Below, in pieces: positions 10,333-22,079 of a stretch of DNA of 64,000 nucleotides (position 1 is its first letter; each line of letters opens with the position of its first letter). The DNA is taken from assembly GCA_026122225.1 (NCBI GenBank), contig JANEZZ010000986.1, positions 596,001 to 660,000 of the forward strand. Direction: 5' to 3'. Source of the stretch: Heloderma charlesbogerti. Its lineage: Eukaryota; Chordata; Lepidosauria; Squamata; Helodermatidae. The notes beneath the pieces were generated by a model. The model was not told where the DNA came from and ran no database searches. It saw nothing but the letters and a program-made list of their open reading frames with translations. The position numbers and the translations under genes were made by a program.

Positions 10333-10690
10333 TAGGGATGGACAAAACTTCCTCTGCTCACTGAATCCCTGCTACTTACCTGGTGTGGGGTGAGCCACTG
10401 GGCTATCCGGGGGGGGGGGGTGTCACATTTTTTTTTGATGACCCTTCATTTTGTGCAAGATGGGACTCTGTATTTCCATAGCTCTCCAGTTTGCACAGTA
10501 GATCTACACAACAATGGCCACAAAGGTTCATTTCTATGAACATTCAGAGCCCCATCTTGCCAAGCAGCTGTGGTGAGTCCTGGCCTCGCATGCAGGGTGG
10601 GGGGTTGCTGAGCTGGGTTCAGGGGCACGGGTGGGGGGTGGGAGGATTCAGCAGGTTCCCAGACTGAGTTGGGCATCCTCAGCATCCCTA
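10333..10690. mobile_element. Ac-like hAT MITE (simple relative)
   Basis: A 358-bp element starting TAGGGATGGACAAAACTTCC and ending CTCAGCATCCCTA. Flanks CCCTTAAC and CCTTTAAT agree at 6 of 8 positions. It holds an internal inverted repeat: GCAAGATGGGACTCTG (from about 10457) against the complement of CAGAGCCCCATCTTGC (ending near 10562). Ends and target size match the palindrome-array family, but only one foldback is present. No coding capacity. Confidence 0.7.
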
Positions 10691-12424
10691 CCTTTAATTG
10701 GACCATCTTCGGTTGGTGAGAAAAAAAGAATGCAACCTTATTTGTAACTTCAACCAAACACGGTTTCAATTACTAGGCAATACAGAAATGTAATGACTAA
10801 ATAACTAAGGGCACAGTCCTATGGGATGAACCCTGGATACTTGTAAGGCTCTGAGCTTGGAGGTTTACGTGTACCCACTGCAGAACAGGAGGCGCATCCT
10901 GTTCTGCATTTTAGCTAGATGGGTGATTTTGCCTGTCCAGAGGAGGCTTCAGAGAGGGAGAGGGAAGGAAGCTGGGGACAGCTGGGGATGGCTCAGGATA
11001 GCTTGGATCCTGGTATCCCCAGTCTCCTCCCCTCCACACCCCTGGGAATGCCTCCTTTTTCCCATCTCCATACTCCATTTTGAGAGCACGGAGAGGCAGC
11101 TGGTGCAGTTCTCTCCACAGCAGCTATGAGGGGACGGGGGCGGGGCGGGGCAGGGAGCACAGTTTCCTGGCTCCAGTCTCAAAGCCCTGTCTACGAGCTC
11201 AGAGCCAGAAGGAAACTGAACAATTCTATGTCCCCCCCCACCACCGACACTGCCTAGGGGACATAAGGTTGCTCCCTCCATAATAAACATAAATAAGTAA
11301 ATACATACTTAATAAAAATTTCTCCTGTTGAGCTTTTGGCATATCAAACAGTTATCAGTAGTGTAACTAACAGTGAGTAATATATTGTTTTGGTTCACTC
11401 CCAAAATGAACTCTGTTCAACCCATTGTTTTTAGAACTCCAACATAGTTACAGATTTCCAAGTACAATTTTTCAGTTTGGGATCTGTTCCCTTTCAAGAC
11501 CAAGAAGAGGTTAAAGATGGCTAGTTGTAAAGAGAAGTTGTATTCATTCATATTAAAATCATATGCCTTGCATTAAACACTTTCTTTGTTTGAGCCACCT
11601 GGATGTAATCAAATGATATGTATCTAAGTACTTACTAGGGAGGCAAGGAAAAAGCTGCTAATATAGTAGCAGCTCAGAACTATATTTTTCATTGATACTA
11701 TTAATTATAATTTCACCCATTTACAATAATTCCCCATGTCCCTTTGCTCCTAGTAGCTTCCTTTATCAACCTTACCCTCATATTTCCTGAGCATTTTAAT
11801 GATTCAATAAGGGTGGCTCTGTATGTGCATCTACTTAGTTGCTATTTCTCTCTTTGCATTCATAGTATTCCCTACCACACAGAGAGAGGAGCATGTGCAA
11901 AATGCATTATCATGAGTTACCATAGTAATGCACATACTACTATGCCAAAAATAGTGACTATGGCATTTTAAACACATTTGCAAAGCTGGCCGATTAATAT
12001 GGCTAATATTTACTGTGTTGGATTTGTTGTTTCTCTCATTTGCTTTTGGGTTTAAAAAAAACAAATACCCTTGGGCATCTCATGTCTGAACAATATTGCA
12101 AATAAATTTGTCCTGATGGAAAGCATTTTTGTTCTTCTTGGGCAGGACCTACATTCTCTACCACTGACCTAAACAGGTGTTGTAATATGCAACAAGCTCA
12201 TTTTATTTATTATTTACTTATTTAAGGTTTTGTGTAATCTACTTTTAAACTCAGATTAGTTCCTGCTGTGGAAAACTTGATTAAAACAGCAAGAACATGA
12301 GCTATATGCATGTGATCATTTTCTGTGTAGTCTCTACACAGCGAAGAAGAGTGAGGATGCTAACTCCACCCTTCCTCTCATGTTCTTCTGAACTTCTGCA
12401 GTGGGAACCCGTTTGTATCTGTGT
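10691..12424. other. unassigned, with one short repeat
   Basis: No gene recognised. A hairpin lies at about 10875-10908 (GCAGAACAGGA against TCCTGTTCTGC). GC-rich sequence at 10930-11240 carries no recognisable domain in either direction. The second copy of a short dispersed repeat is at 11254-11340. The remainder is AT-rich. Confidence 0.35.
11254..11340. repeat. short dispersed repeat, copy 2
   Basis: Second copy of the unit at 10079-10172: GGGGACATAAGGTTGCTCCC, CTCCATAATA, an AATA/TACA tract, then TCCTGTTGAGCTTTTGGC. Confidence 0.6.
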
Positions 12425-12556
12425 AGGTTTTTAAGGTTGTTTTTTTTAATGATTAACTATGTCTTTATTTATTATTTTTGTTTTCTGAATTGTTTTTGTA
12501 AACCACCTTAGTTGGTTCCAGAAAGGTGATAATGCAATGAACAAACAAACAAAAAA
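12425..12556 (+). mobile_element. L2-type LINE 3' tail
   Basis: Short 3' terminal fragment with the typical tail phrase TTTTTGTAAACCACCTTAGT and an AACAAACAAAC / AATAA simple-repeat end. Too short to define its 5' limit. Confidence 0.5.
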
Positions 12557-13118
12557 ATAATAAGCTCCGTGCACGATGTAGAACTCTGCAAAATCAAGGT
12601 TCTATATCATGTGGGAAAGCTTACACAGTTACAAAATGCTCCTCACTGCAAAAGTTTGCCCTGAACACAGGGAGGGCAATGAGCAGGGCCAGCCCTACCA
12701 TTATACAGAATGAGGCAGTCACCTCAGATGGTAGATGGCAACAACATGTTAGATAAGAGAGCTGTATGCTACACGGCCTTCCCTGAACCCCCTAAATTAG
12801 CCTGCTGTCTTCATGTGCAGTGAAAGACATTGTCCCACAGTCAGTATTGAAAAAAGTTTCAGCTGCCACTCCAGTGAGCTTTTGCCCTTTGAATGAGAGA
12901 GGGTGCCATGGTGTTCTTTGCCTCAGTCAGCAAAATGACTTGGGCCAGCCCACGCAATGAGAACAGTGACAGAGAGGGGTGTGTGTGGAGCCAGCATGCT
13001 CATCCCTACTGTCCCTCCTCACATGTGGAATCTACAACAGAAAATGAATGCCCGCATAAGTCTAAAAAAATACATCAAAATGTCCAAAGGGGGAGGGAAA
13101 CAAGCCTAGTTCTCACAG
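12557..13118. other. unassigned
   Basis: No gene, RNA or repeat recognised. An open frame starting at 12893 shows no known domain and is not supported as a gene. Confidence 0.35.
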
Positions 13119-13508
13119 AGGTGGCAAACCTAGGGTGCCCACTTAGGAATTGCAAAAAAGAGGAAATGCATCACCCAGAAAGAGGACAAAAGAGGATAGT
13201 GACTTCCATAAAATGTGCATGTGCTAATTTATATGTATACATGCAAATTTAGAAATCATCATTATAACATAAATAGAAATGCAGTACATCTCAGCCTAGT
13301 GTGGAAAATCGTGGCCAGGTGACCTGTGTGATTGCCTGTTACGCCTGGTGTCCAGGTGCTAACTGTTGATGGACAACATTCTTATGGTTCTTTTTCTTTA
13401 AACAGGAATGGGACAGGACAGCCCTTCAAATAGAGGGTGCCCTCCAATAGAGGATGGTCCCCTGGCAGCCCTTCAAACAGAGACTGTCGTCTGAAAAAGA
13501 GGTGCTTT
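13119..13508. repeat. unclassified dispersed repeat, copy 2
   Basis: About 390 bp homologous to 218-585, with the same order of landmarks, beginning at GGCAAACCTAGGGTGCCCAC. Compared with copy 1 it has an extra CTCCAATAGAGGATGG-type segment near 13441-13458, a local duplication. Confidence 0.6.
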
Positions 13509-13673
13509 TTCTACGTGCTACGTGCCTAGGTGGAACCACATCAACCTACAAATGGGAACTCACAGGACTGAATGCCTTTATACGAAAAATAAAAATAAAG
13601 GCTTCTCACACAGAAAAGAAGCACGTCAAGGAGAAGGCTAGGCTAGAACACTGACATGCTATGTTTCTTTGTG

Positions 13674-13674
<1 letters not shown>

Positions 13675-13718
<44 letters not shown>
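13675..13718. repeat. (TG)n microsatellite
   Basis: About 21 uninterrupted TG dinucleotides. Confidence 0.95.
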
Positions 13719-13720
<2 letters not shown>

Positions 13721-14068
13721 AGCATTCAGTCATGTGAACCTCTGTCTTAACAGCAGGGAGACTAATACAAACCCTTGGGGTTTAATGGATATTTTCCCTC
13801 TTGAAACTTTATTCCCATCAAAATACAAGGTGCTTTTCCAACCTCAGGGAGTGTAAGTTGCTGCTTTGAGTTTCAAAGGGGGGAGATAGTGTTTGGAAAA
13901 TGGCTGAGTAAATTCCAACTGAGTATGTCCACCCACCTCAGGATCATGACCCATACACATTTCCAGTATATGGATTTTCTGCACTGGGAGGCAGTTGCAC
14001 TAGGTTACCTCTGGGACCCATTCCAAATCTATCCATTCCACATTCTATCAATGTAGTAGTGGGCCCAT

Positions 14069-14120
14069 CTATTCTATTCTATTCTATTCTATTCTATTCT
14101 ATTCTATTCTATTCTATTCT
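14069..14120. repeat. (ATTCT)n microsatellite
   Basis: About ten perfect ATTCT pentamers, next to the L2-like 3' end that follows; probably grown from that LINE's tail. Confidence 0.95.
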
Positions 14121-14330
14121 TTATTTATTTACAACATTTGTATACCGCTCCCCATCCAAATGGATTCTGGAGTGGTGAACACAAGAAGTACAATAGTAAA
14201 AAAGATTAAAGGTTAAAACAGCATATTAAAATGATTAAAGACAGAATGCCAATAAAAACCATGGCTGGTCATTTAAGGAATGCTTCCTGGAACAGAAGTA
14301 GTTGTTAAAATAATTTCTTTATAATAAAGA
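14121..14330 (-). mobile_element. L2-type LINE 3' tail
   Basis: Reverse-complemented tail with TTTGTATACCGCTCCCCATC, then a GTGAACACAAGAAGTACAAT block and an A-rich stretch, the usual composition of L2 3' ends. The upstream limit is unclear. Confidence 0.5.
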
Positions 14331-15939
14331 GGATCCAGAATACTAGAGATATTTATACTAACATGAATATATACCTAACATACTGCTGATTGGCCTAGGA
14401 AAAATGCATGGCTGGCTCAGTTTTCTGTTAATGCCATTTGCTACCATAGATGTTGAAGCTGGGCTATGGGAAAAAGGTCACGTCACTTTACAACCCCTTC
14501 TGTGTAGCTCACATGTTTTAAAAGATGCAAGAAGCTACTGTTACTTTTCTTCTCCATCTCTCAGCTTCCTGTAGACAAACGATTTCAGTTCTACTGGTTG
14601 CTCCTACTATAAATGACCACTGCTAAAGCAGAAAGAAATACAAAGGAAGTCCTCCTCTTGAACCCCTTCTGGCAAAAGGTTATCCTACATAACATTTAAA
14701 AACAAAGAAGCAAAACAGAAATGACTACACACACCCATGGTGTAGAATCTGGCTTGGACATCCCTTCAAGTGCTGTCAAACTGAGGACTGTCTTCTGACA
14801 GCTTGTCATATAGAGGACTGTCCTGTGTAAAGTAACATGGAGCTGCCCTACCACTGATGCTGATACTGGGACAAGTTGACCAAATGCAACAAAGAGCTGT
14901 TTAGAAGGATTGTAGCAGGTGCAAAGGAAATGTCTGAGGAAAAATGGACATTGAGAAATTTCCTCTTCTGTACAGTTATGAAAAATACATGATCTCTACC
15001 CTGGTGACCTTATTCATGTGTGGTGAGGTAAGCAGATATTTCTATTCTCTAAAGGGACATGTCCTCTTAACACACTTCAGGCAGTTGGTCCTGTGTGTGG
15101 GCACACATGTACAGCACAGAGAACAGAAACACCTCATAAGTGTCTTTTGAGGCTCCTGTTTTAACAGTAATGATAGCGGCACCAGTTACACTAGTGGTGT
15201 CCATGAGAAAAGGAGCCTCCCCCAGCCCATCCCTATCTCAGTGCTCATACCTTCTGAATACCCACCCTAGTTTCAAAGATAACCAACCCCACAGCTGCTC
15301 TCTAGTTATTAGGAGGCCTTATTTTTCCGTGGCACTCCAAAAGCAAGCAACAAAGGGGAAATTGAAGGCAAAAGCAAGTGCAGGAAAATAAGGGGAACCT
15401 AAAATGAAACTCTGTGATATATGGAGAAAAAGTAAAGGCCTGTACTTATTAGCCATGTTCCCTATGGATTTCTTCTTCTTCTCCTTCTTTTTAAAAATGT
15501 CTTTGTTGTCACAAGTGGAAATCAACTACTTGAACATTTTATCTAAGAATTTTAAAATACATATCTAGATATCTTTAAGTAGGTTACCTGTGAACTAAAA
15601 TCAAAAAAATACATTATCTATAGAAGTGCGACATTAAAAATATGGACTAGAGTTCAGATCTTGCAGGTCTGAGCTGCAGTCTTGTTATGAGAGCAAGGGA
15701 AAAAAGGAGCGCAGATAAAAGAAATTGAGCAATGATTAAGAGAATGCGTGGATCCTGAGAGTGTAGTATTTTGAAAAGTAAAAAAGGTGCTCATTTTGAT
15801 CAAAGAGGTTAGACTAGGCAAATGAAACTATCTCAAAGATTTCATTTTGACATTAAAACTCTGTAACCTCCAGAAACAGAAAATAATGAGGACTTACCAT
15901 TCAGGGTATCAAAAGTGGAATCTGCAAACATTTATTTAA

Positions 15940-15960
15940 AGAGAGAGAGAGAGAGAGAGA
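15940..15960. repeat. (GA)n microsatellite
   Basis: About ten GA dinucleotides. Confidence 0.9.
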
Positions 15961-16423
15961 CTGATAGTATATGACATTCATTTGGATTTCAGTGTTCAGC
16001 ATTATCTAGTTTGTAGGGAAAATATTTTTAAAAGTTTATTTACCGAACAAATTTGGATTGGAGGGGATGGCCTTTTTGACTTGTAGTATGTTGTTTGAAT
16101 GCAATTAAATTTCCGAATGTGACTGCATAGTGGATCCCTGTCAGCTATCCAGATATCACTCTGACAGTTCAGATACCTCTTTATGGTCACACTGTATGAA
16201 AGATCATAAAAAAAACAATTATTTTGAATCCATGGTCAGGAACAAGAAATCACTGCAAATAAAATGTCTCAGATAGGAATGTTTTGCTTGCTATGCCGTA
16301 ATAATTTACCCTTTGATGTGTATCTTGAACCCCCTCCCCCATGAAATTACCTGCTAAATAGAAAAAAAAACAAAACCCTCCAGGACTCATAAAATAGCAA
16401 GGTAAGCTCAAATTCTATTTGAA

Positions 16424-16459
<36 letters not shown>

Positions 16460-16460
16460 C
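16424..16460. repeat. compound (TG)n(AG)n microsatellite
   Basis: A run of TG dinucleotides changes directly into AG dinucleotides. Confidence 0.9.
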
Positions 16461-16568
16461 AGAGAACAAATTGTAATGAGACTGTCAGAATTATGATGTG
16501 CTGTGCGGAAGCCATTTTAAAACTGGTGTTATCTGGTTCAAAGTGGTTTGTGCTATGTCCTCTTCTTC

Positions 16569-16719
16569 TAGTGATGGACAAATCCTGTCAGTTTCACTTT
16601 CTCCCACATTCAGATTTTTTTGGATCTCAAGTTCTTTGCATCCTGAATATGAAGAAATGTATGAATCTTGGTAAGTTCTTATCAAAAATGAACTGAAACC
16701 AAATTCTCACCCATTCCTA
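16569..16719. mobile_element. Ac-like hAT MITE, short relative
   Basis: A 151-bp element starting TAGTGATGGACAAATCC and ending CACCCATTCCTA. Flanks TCTTCTTC and TCTGCTAC agree at 6 of 8 positions. The ends resemble the palindrome family's, but no TACGTA palindromes are present. Confidence 0.5.
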
Positions 16720-17215
16720 TCTGCTACCAACAAAACTGAGCATCTGTTTGCCAATGATTTCAGTAAAAAGAGTTGCTTCCTCTTAACTGTACAATCCTGT
16801 GTATGTCCACTAAGAGGTAAGTCCCATTGTATTCAATAAATCCTACTCCCCAGATTGTAGCCTAGGAGCTTGATTTTATGCAATTGTCTCAGAAGTCAGT
16901 CCCAATGTGTTCAACGGAGCTTATGTCACATAAGCATTTAGTTGCAGCCTAAATGTCATAAAATGACACATTGCAAATTGATTTGTGATGCATGATTTTC
17001 TTCCCAATTACCTCTGGTAGACATTATTCTCAAATGGCAATATTCTCTTCGCAAGATCTATTTGGGTGCTCTTATACAATTAACAACCACAAGGAAGGAG
17101 AGAGCAAACCCTCTCTTGCTGGTCCTGTTCCCTTGTCATGTGACACCCCCCCCCCGGAGGTTCCTGCTATCCATGCCTTGGTGAGGAGGCATTTCTAAAG
17201 GGGAGCCTGCCATAT
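16720..17215. other. unassigned, possible old MITE
   Basis: From 16786 to about 16950 two related units follow each other (ACAATCCTGTGTATG with AAGTCCCATTG, then GCAATTGTCTCAGAAG with AGTCCCAATG). They resemble a common reptile MITE with AATCCTATGCATG ends. No gene seen. Confidence 0.4.
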
Positions 17216-17465
17216 TATTTATTTATTTTATTTATTATATTCATATCCCAACTTTTTTTCTCTTGCAAGGAAACCAAGGTGGCTAACATGATCTTTCTCC
17301 TCTCCATTTTATATCCTCACAACAACCCCATGAGGTAAGTTAGGCTGAGAGTCAGTGACTAGCCCAAAGTCACCTCATGAGTTTCATGGCCAAACGGGGA
17401 CTAGAACTCGAATCTTCCAATTTCCAGTCCAACATTCCAACCACTACATCACACCAGCTCTCCAC
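17216..17465 (-). mobile_element. tRNA-derived CORE/MIR-like SINE
   Basis: About 250 bp in reverse orientation. The tRNA-like head is at the right; its complement reads GGTGTGATGTAGTGGTTGG (box A region) and GATTCGAGTTCTAGTCC (box B region). A body with the complement of CCCAAAGTCACC and CCTCACAACAACCCCATGAG follows, and the (TTTA)n tail at 17216-17240 marks the 3' end. It is transcribed by RNA polymerase III in its active form and depends on a LINE for mobility. Confidence 0.75.
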
Positions 17466-18489
17466 TAAATGCACATAGGGTCCCCCCTCCCCAAGGGTTC
17501 CAACATTATGGAGGCAGCCCTACAGATCCAGAACAATCTTTGCCTTACAGATATTCCCCCAATGTGTGGAAGGTGAGGTGACAGGGCAGGAGGGGAAAAA
17601 TGGCTGGGTGGGTATGGGACCAGCTGTCCCTCTTCATGCAATTTTTCATTACATGAGGTGAATGTCTGAATAGGACTGCAGACATCAGCAAACAAAGGCA
17701 TGGAAAGGCCATTTCCCATGACTTCTAGACAAACAGATGTGGGATGAGACTGTGCATACTGTGGAGTGAGAGGTAATGGAATCTTGACAGTTGAAGGAGT
17801 GCCACTACAGGCATTAAAGCAATCACCACAGTCATACAGCCTCATACATAGGAAGGCTAGAATGTCTTTACAAGTGCCAAGGGGCTTCCATACGTCCACC
17901 TGTGGGCCTTTCATTTTTTTGTCCTTGGAATAATAGACCTTATATCATGATTGGGCAACTTTCTGCAGTCAGGGGGCTGCATTCACCCCTCCCAACCTAT
18001 CAGAGATGTTACTCCATCGCTGCCAAATGTGCTGCCATGGCAACTGCAACTGTGGCGATTTCACAGGGAAACAAGGTGTGTGGTGTGGGCACCTTGTTTC
18101 CAAGCAGAAACATACTTCCAGGAGATTTCTGGGAGCATAATTCTGCTTGCAATCAAAGTGCATGCTTCCCATGCGCTTTTTTCCACTGAAAAAATCACCT
18201 CAGTTTTTGCCGTCGAAAAATGGATGGGGGCAGGAGATGTATTTGCTTTCTTAGTGTGCAGTGATTTCAAAAGCAGTGGCAGAAATACAGTGGGGCCTGC
18301 AAAAATGGTTGGGGGGGGGGGGCTCCATGCAGCCCATGGATCATGTGTTGCTTAGCCTTGCCCTAGACTATATCACATACTGCTTTTGAAATTCCCCAAA
18401 GAAGTTTGTTTTGTGCCATAAGGGGCTTCTATGTTCAAGAAACACAAGTCCAAAGCACAATTTGGTACACAGAACTATTAGAACAGTCA
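17466..18489. other. unassigned, possible old hAT
   Basis: No gene recognised. GATTGGGCAACTTTCTGCAG near 17950 and GCTTAGCCTTGCCCTAG near 18352 look like mutually inverted hAT ends of the GGGCAAC type, so an old 400-bp element may span 17950-18365. No target duplication was found. Confidence 0.35.
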
Positions 18490-18961
18490 CCACCAGAGAA
18501 TGATGGAATCTGAGTGATTTCTGAGGCTCTGGGGGATTTTCCTGCAAATATGGCTCGTGCTCTTGTTAAAGCCTTGGTTTCTTGTTGGGATTTAGAGGTG
18601 GCCAGAACGATTGGCACCATCGCTCCTGAGTGCTTTCTTCCCTTGTGTCTGCTGAGCTCCATGGGATATTGTAGAGCTGAGGGCTATGGAGTGAAAGGAA
18701 AGACAGCTTGAATGCAGATGGAGGAAGACTTGTGCTGATTGTGATCGAACACAGGTTACAGCCCATTATTGAGTCTACTCTGTGGCAGTGATGGTGGCAA
18801 AGAAGAATTTCTTTTCCGTTATCATTGCATCCTCTCAGCTGGTTTGTGGCCTTGTTTAGGCTGATCAGAAGAAAGATCTAATTGAACCCTCAACTGCTTA
18901 TTGTGATCAATTTGTAGTATGCTTTGAGGATAAAGTCACTCAGATCTGTCACTCAATATGC
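18490..18961 (+). mobile_element. L2-type LINE, N-terminal part of RT region
   Basis: Plus-strand frames resemble the region before the RT in L2 proteins: NMARALVKALVSCWDLEVAR and TIGTIAPECFLPL (about 18545-18640), then a piece with DQFVVCFEDKVTQI (about 18905-18945). Frames are broken. A hAT element separates it from the RT piece at 19185-19665. Confidence 0.6.
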
Positions 18962-19184
18962 CAGGGGTGGGCAACTGCAAGAGGTCTGGGGGCCACTTTA
19001 GCCTCTGTAGCACTACGGAGTGCCAAAAGGGTCAACATTAGCTTGTTTGCAAGCTACATTTGTCTCTTTTAGTGCTCTGTAGTCCTCATTTTTTTTCAAT
19101 TTGGGGTGTGATGGGGGCAGTGGTGGGTGGTCAGGGATTCAGGGGTGGTGATGGAGCCCCATGTGACCCATAAGCCTATCCCTG
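18962..19184 (+). mobile_element. hAT MITE (CAGGGGTGGGCAAC type)
   Basis: A 223-bp element starting CAGGGGTGGGCAACTGC and ending GCCTATCCCTG. Flanks CAATATGC and CCATAGGC agree at 6 of 8 positions. It contains an internal inverted repeat (CTGTAGCACTACGGAGTGCC against a TTTTAGTGCTCTGTAGTCC block). It lies inside an L2 copy, confirming the insertion. A different hAT group from the TAGGGATG elements. Confidence 0.7.
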
Positions 19185-19665
19185 CCATAGGCAATGCAAA
19201 CAAGATGGTGGAAGCGTCCAGTGCACTGTCATGTCCAGTTTTATGGGTGAGTTTCAGTTGCTGGGACCTGATGATGTAGACAGAGTGCTTGGATCTGTCT
19301 TTCCAACCACTTGTGCTCTTGACCCCCATCCTTTTTGGCTGATTACAGCCAGTAGATTTCACCTGGGACTTAGATCCAGGAAGTAATCAACTCTTCCTTG
19401 AGGGATGAGTTACCACTGATCTCAAAAGACATGGTGGTTTGCCCTTTCTTGAAGAAGCCACGGTTAGATCTAGGAGACCTTAATAATTTTAAACCAGTGG
19501 CCAATTTTTGGGAAGGTGGCTGATCAACTTCAGGCACTTCTCGACCCATTTCAATCAGGTTTTGGCATGATTTTGGAGTAGAGACAGCCTTAGATGTCCT
19601 GCGAGATAACATTTGCCAGGAGAAAGACATGAGGAATGCATCCCTGTTGGATCTCCTAGGCCATG
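19185..19665 (+). mobile_element. L2-type LINE, RT remnant
   Basis: Plus-strand RT fingers and palm fragments in broken frames: SLKEEL and MVVCPFLKKPRLDLGDLNNF (where the family has LKKPSLDPxxLxNFRP), a degraded PVANF segment, then GVETALDVLRDNICQEKDMR and ASLLDLLG at the motif A approach. It ends near 19665 before the catalytic Asp. Inactive, 5'- and 3'-incomplete. Confidence 0.75.
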
Positions 19666-20149
19666 CCCCCCACCCCCCATTCTCCCCCCCCAACACACAT
19701 AATTGCTACTAAACAGAAACACAAATAGAAATATGCATTTGACATACCTATTTCACTCTTAGGTTTAGTATTTTGTTAGTGGAGACTTTTATGTAATGCA
19801 GAAAATATCTAGCAAAGGTAATAAGGGTAAGGTAAATCAAGGTGAACAGGTTTACAGGTTTATTAGGTTTACACCAAGAATTAGATGACAGTTAAACCTG
19901 TTGGCTCCACAGTGGTCGACCAGATGCCTGTGGGAAGCCCACAAGCACAGGACATGAGCACATAGCACTACAGAATGAATTATTAGGGACTGCTATGATA
20001 TTCCAGTATTGGATGTGATAGTTTAGGGTTTCGGTACACATTCTGAAACCCACTTTCAGTGGCTCACTTGGAAATGATCATGCACTAGGCATTTTCCCCT
20101 TAAGCTGTTTGTTGTGGCATGTGTATATATCACCAATCTTAGTATGAAC
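19666..20149. other. unassigned
   Basis: C-rich stretch at 19666-19692, then AT-rich DNA without recognisable repeat or gene. Confidence 0.35.
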
Positions 20150-20366
20150 CAGGGGCGCTGGGAGCTCCAATTTTGGCAGGGCGGAGATCCCATTCTGGGT
20201 TTTAGTTACAACCAGCCAGAAGTCTAAAGAAGGTATCCAATGTGCTGAACCCTATCCCCAAAATGGGTCCAGCACCTTGGATAGCTCCTTTAGACTTCTG
20301 GCTTGTTGTAACTAAAACTCAGACTGTGGTCTCTGCTCCACCGAAATTGGGCCACAGCCTCCCCTG
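20150..20366. mobile_element. long-palindrome MITE
   Basis: A 217-bp foldback starting CAGGGGCGCTGGGAGC and ending AGCCTCCCCTG. The arms (about 20150-20243 and 20275-20366) pair over most of their length, including TTTTAGTTACAACCAGCCAG against CTGGCTTGTTGTAACTAAAA. The ends suggest hAT. I found no matching 8-bp flanks, so the family is inferred. Confidence 0.65.
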
Positions 20367-20469
20367 AAACGAGCCACTGGACAGAAGGAGCATGCATGAC
20401 GGGTTTCAAGTGAAACCATTTCAAATCACCTACATATGATGGCTCACCATCATAACTAAGCCCTAAAGC

Positions 20470-20595
20470 CAGGGTGGGCAACTTGTTGCTTGGCTGCAAC
20501 TCCCATCCTCCTTCACCATCGGCTATGCTGGCTGGCTAGGGCTGATGGGAGTTGCAGTCCAACAGCATCTGGAGGGCCACAACTGGCTCATTCTG
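20470..20595. mobile_element. hAT MITE with 8-9 bp duplication
   Basis: A short palindromic element beginning CAGGGTGGGCAACTTG and ending CTGGCTCATTCTG, with inner arms GCAACTCCCATC and GATGGGAGTTGC. The direct repeat CCCTAAAGC flanks it (20461-20469 and 20596-20604), a clean hAT-sized target duplication. Confidence 0.8.
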
Positions 20596-20604
20596 CCCTA
20601 AAGC

Positions 20605-21137
20605 TCTGATAGCCCCTGCTTCAGTACCAGAGGGTGGGCAGAATGACTTCCTACATACAATTTGTAATCATTACATTTTTTATTAGGAATGAAGGAATCT
20701 GGTTTATATACTGAGTGATATTATTGGTCCCTCTGGCACAGTATTGTCTACACTGATTGGCAGCAGCATTCCAGAGTTTCAGATAGGATTTTTTTTACTG
20801 CTTTGCAGAAAATTTCTCCCACACTTTTTTTGGGGATGATTCTCATTCAGTTCGATAGAAAAGAAATTGCTTTCAAAAATAAATTCAAGGAGGAGAAATT
20901 TCGGAGAAATTCTCATGGGTTGGGTTTGGGGTTCTTGTGCTTACCTTACTTATGAGATGGCTGAGGACTGTGCATGAGTGTTCTGTCTGTCACTGTACAA
21001 TAATCTCTGTGGCACCCTGTAGCCTCCTTGGCTCCCTGCACTTCAGTTAAAACCATCATGGGGAAGACATCATGAGGCAATTCCTCCCATGGGGCTTTTT
21101 CAGTACAGGAATGGCAGGTGGCCTGATAGGCTGCAGA
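20605..21137. other. unassigned
   Basis: No gene, RNA or repeat recognised between the MITE and palindrome element B. Confidence 0.35.
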
Positions 21138-21841
21138 TAGGGATGTACGAAAAACTTACCTGGCTCCGCGCCGGGCAATCCACTGTGGAGGAGAGGTGCT
21201 CCGTCCCTCCCCACGGAATCCTCCCTGGCCAGCTCTGCTCCCCGGCAGCTCCGCAGAGCTGCTGGCCAGGGCTGGCTGCAGCCGGAGTTCTGGCTGTGGC
21301 CAGGCTGCTACGGCCACCATTTGCATCTTTGCAATCAACTGTGGTAGGCTACGTAAGTATTTACGTAGCCTACCACGGCAAAGAGCAGGGATGCAAATGG
21401 CGGCCACTACACCATTTGCGCCCCTGCTCTTTGCTGTGATAGGCTATGTAAATACTTATGTAGCCTATCACGGTTGACTGCAAGGACACAAATGGCAGCT
21501 GCTACGCCATTTGCATGGCTGCCTTTACCGTGATAGGCTATGTAAATACTTACATAGCCTATCATGGCAAAGAACAGGTGCGCAAATGGTGTAGCGGCCA
21601 CCATTTGCATCCCTGCTGTTTGCTGTGATAGGCTACATAAATACTTACATAGCCTATTACAGCTGACTGCAAGGAAACTATGTGCGGCCACAGCAGCCTG
21701 GCAGTGGTCGGCCAGGAGGCCAGCTGGAGCCGCCGCCGCATCCACAGTCAGGTAAGCTCCATCCCGGGGGGATTCTGCGGCATGGCGGGGGGGGGAGGCC
21801 GTTCCGTCACGGATTCCGGGCGGAATTCTCTGACATCCATA
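21138..21841 (-). mobile_element. Palindrome-array hAT element, copy B
   Basis: A 704-bp copy in reverse orientation: it starts with the family's right end (TAGGGATGTACGAAAAAC) and finishes with the left end (GGAATTCTCTGACATCCATA). Flanks GCTGCAGA and GTTGCAGA agree at 7 of 8. Four P1 palindromes lie near 21356, 21452, 21547 and 21641, with P2 units between them (GCAAATGGCGGCC near 21397, GCAAATGGTGTAG near 21590). Spacing of P1 is a regular 95 bp. Linkers use GGCAAAGAGCAGGGATGC and its complement, unlike the A-runs of copy A. CAGGTAAG sits near one end and ACTTACCTGG near the other, i.e. outward-facing AGGTAAG on both strands. Confidence 0.9.
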
Positions 21842-22079
21842 GTTGCAGAGCAATAGAAAGATGTGTAATTACAGTGATTAGGTAAGCTCAAAAATGTCAC
21901 CAAAACAAATTCTAAATTCTGCCTCAAAAAAGTGGAAGCCTCAACACAGTTGATGCTTTTGCCCCCTAAAGAAGCAGTGCAACAAACCAAAACCCCTTAG
22001 GTAAAAAGAAGGAACCTGTGCTACAACCTCTGCCAATAGTGAACCCTGAGAAATTGTTGGAGAAGTTCTCCTCCCTTAG
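21842..22079. other. unassigned spacer
   Basis: Sequence between element B's target duplication and the solo LTR; nothing recognised. Confidence 0.35.

Larger units (their letters stand above)
14331..16568. other. unassigned
   Basis: No gene recognised. It contains a partial copy of the unclassified repeat at 14752-14845 (CATCCCTTCAAGTGCTG, GAGGACTGTC), a (GA)n run at 15940-15960 and a TG/AG run at 16424-16460. The rest looks like single-copy AT-rich DNA; conserved non-coding elements cannot be judged without alignment. Confidence 0.35.

Noticed and set aside
17465..17914. 149-residue minus-strand open frame as a gene
   Set aside because: It has no recognisable domain and overlaps the head of the SINE at its left edge; an open frame of this length is expected by chance in 64 kb.
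21330..21660. Regularly spaced repeats that could suggest a CRISPR array
   Set aside because: The repeats are palindromes in alternating orientation, the 'spacers' are themselves inverted repeats, and the block lies within hAT ends with a target duplication in vertebrate-type DNA.
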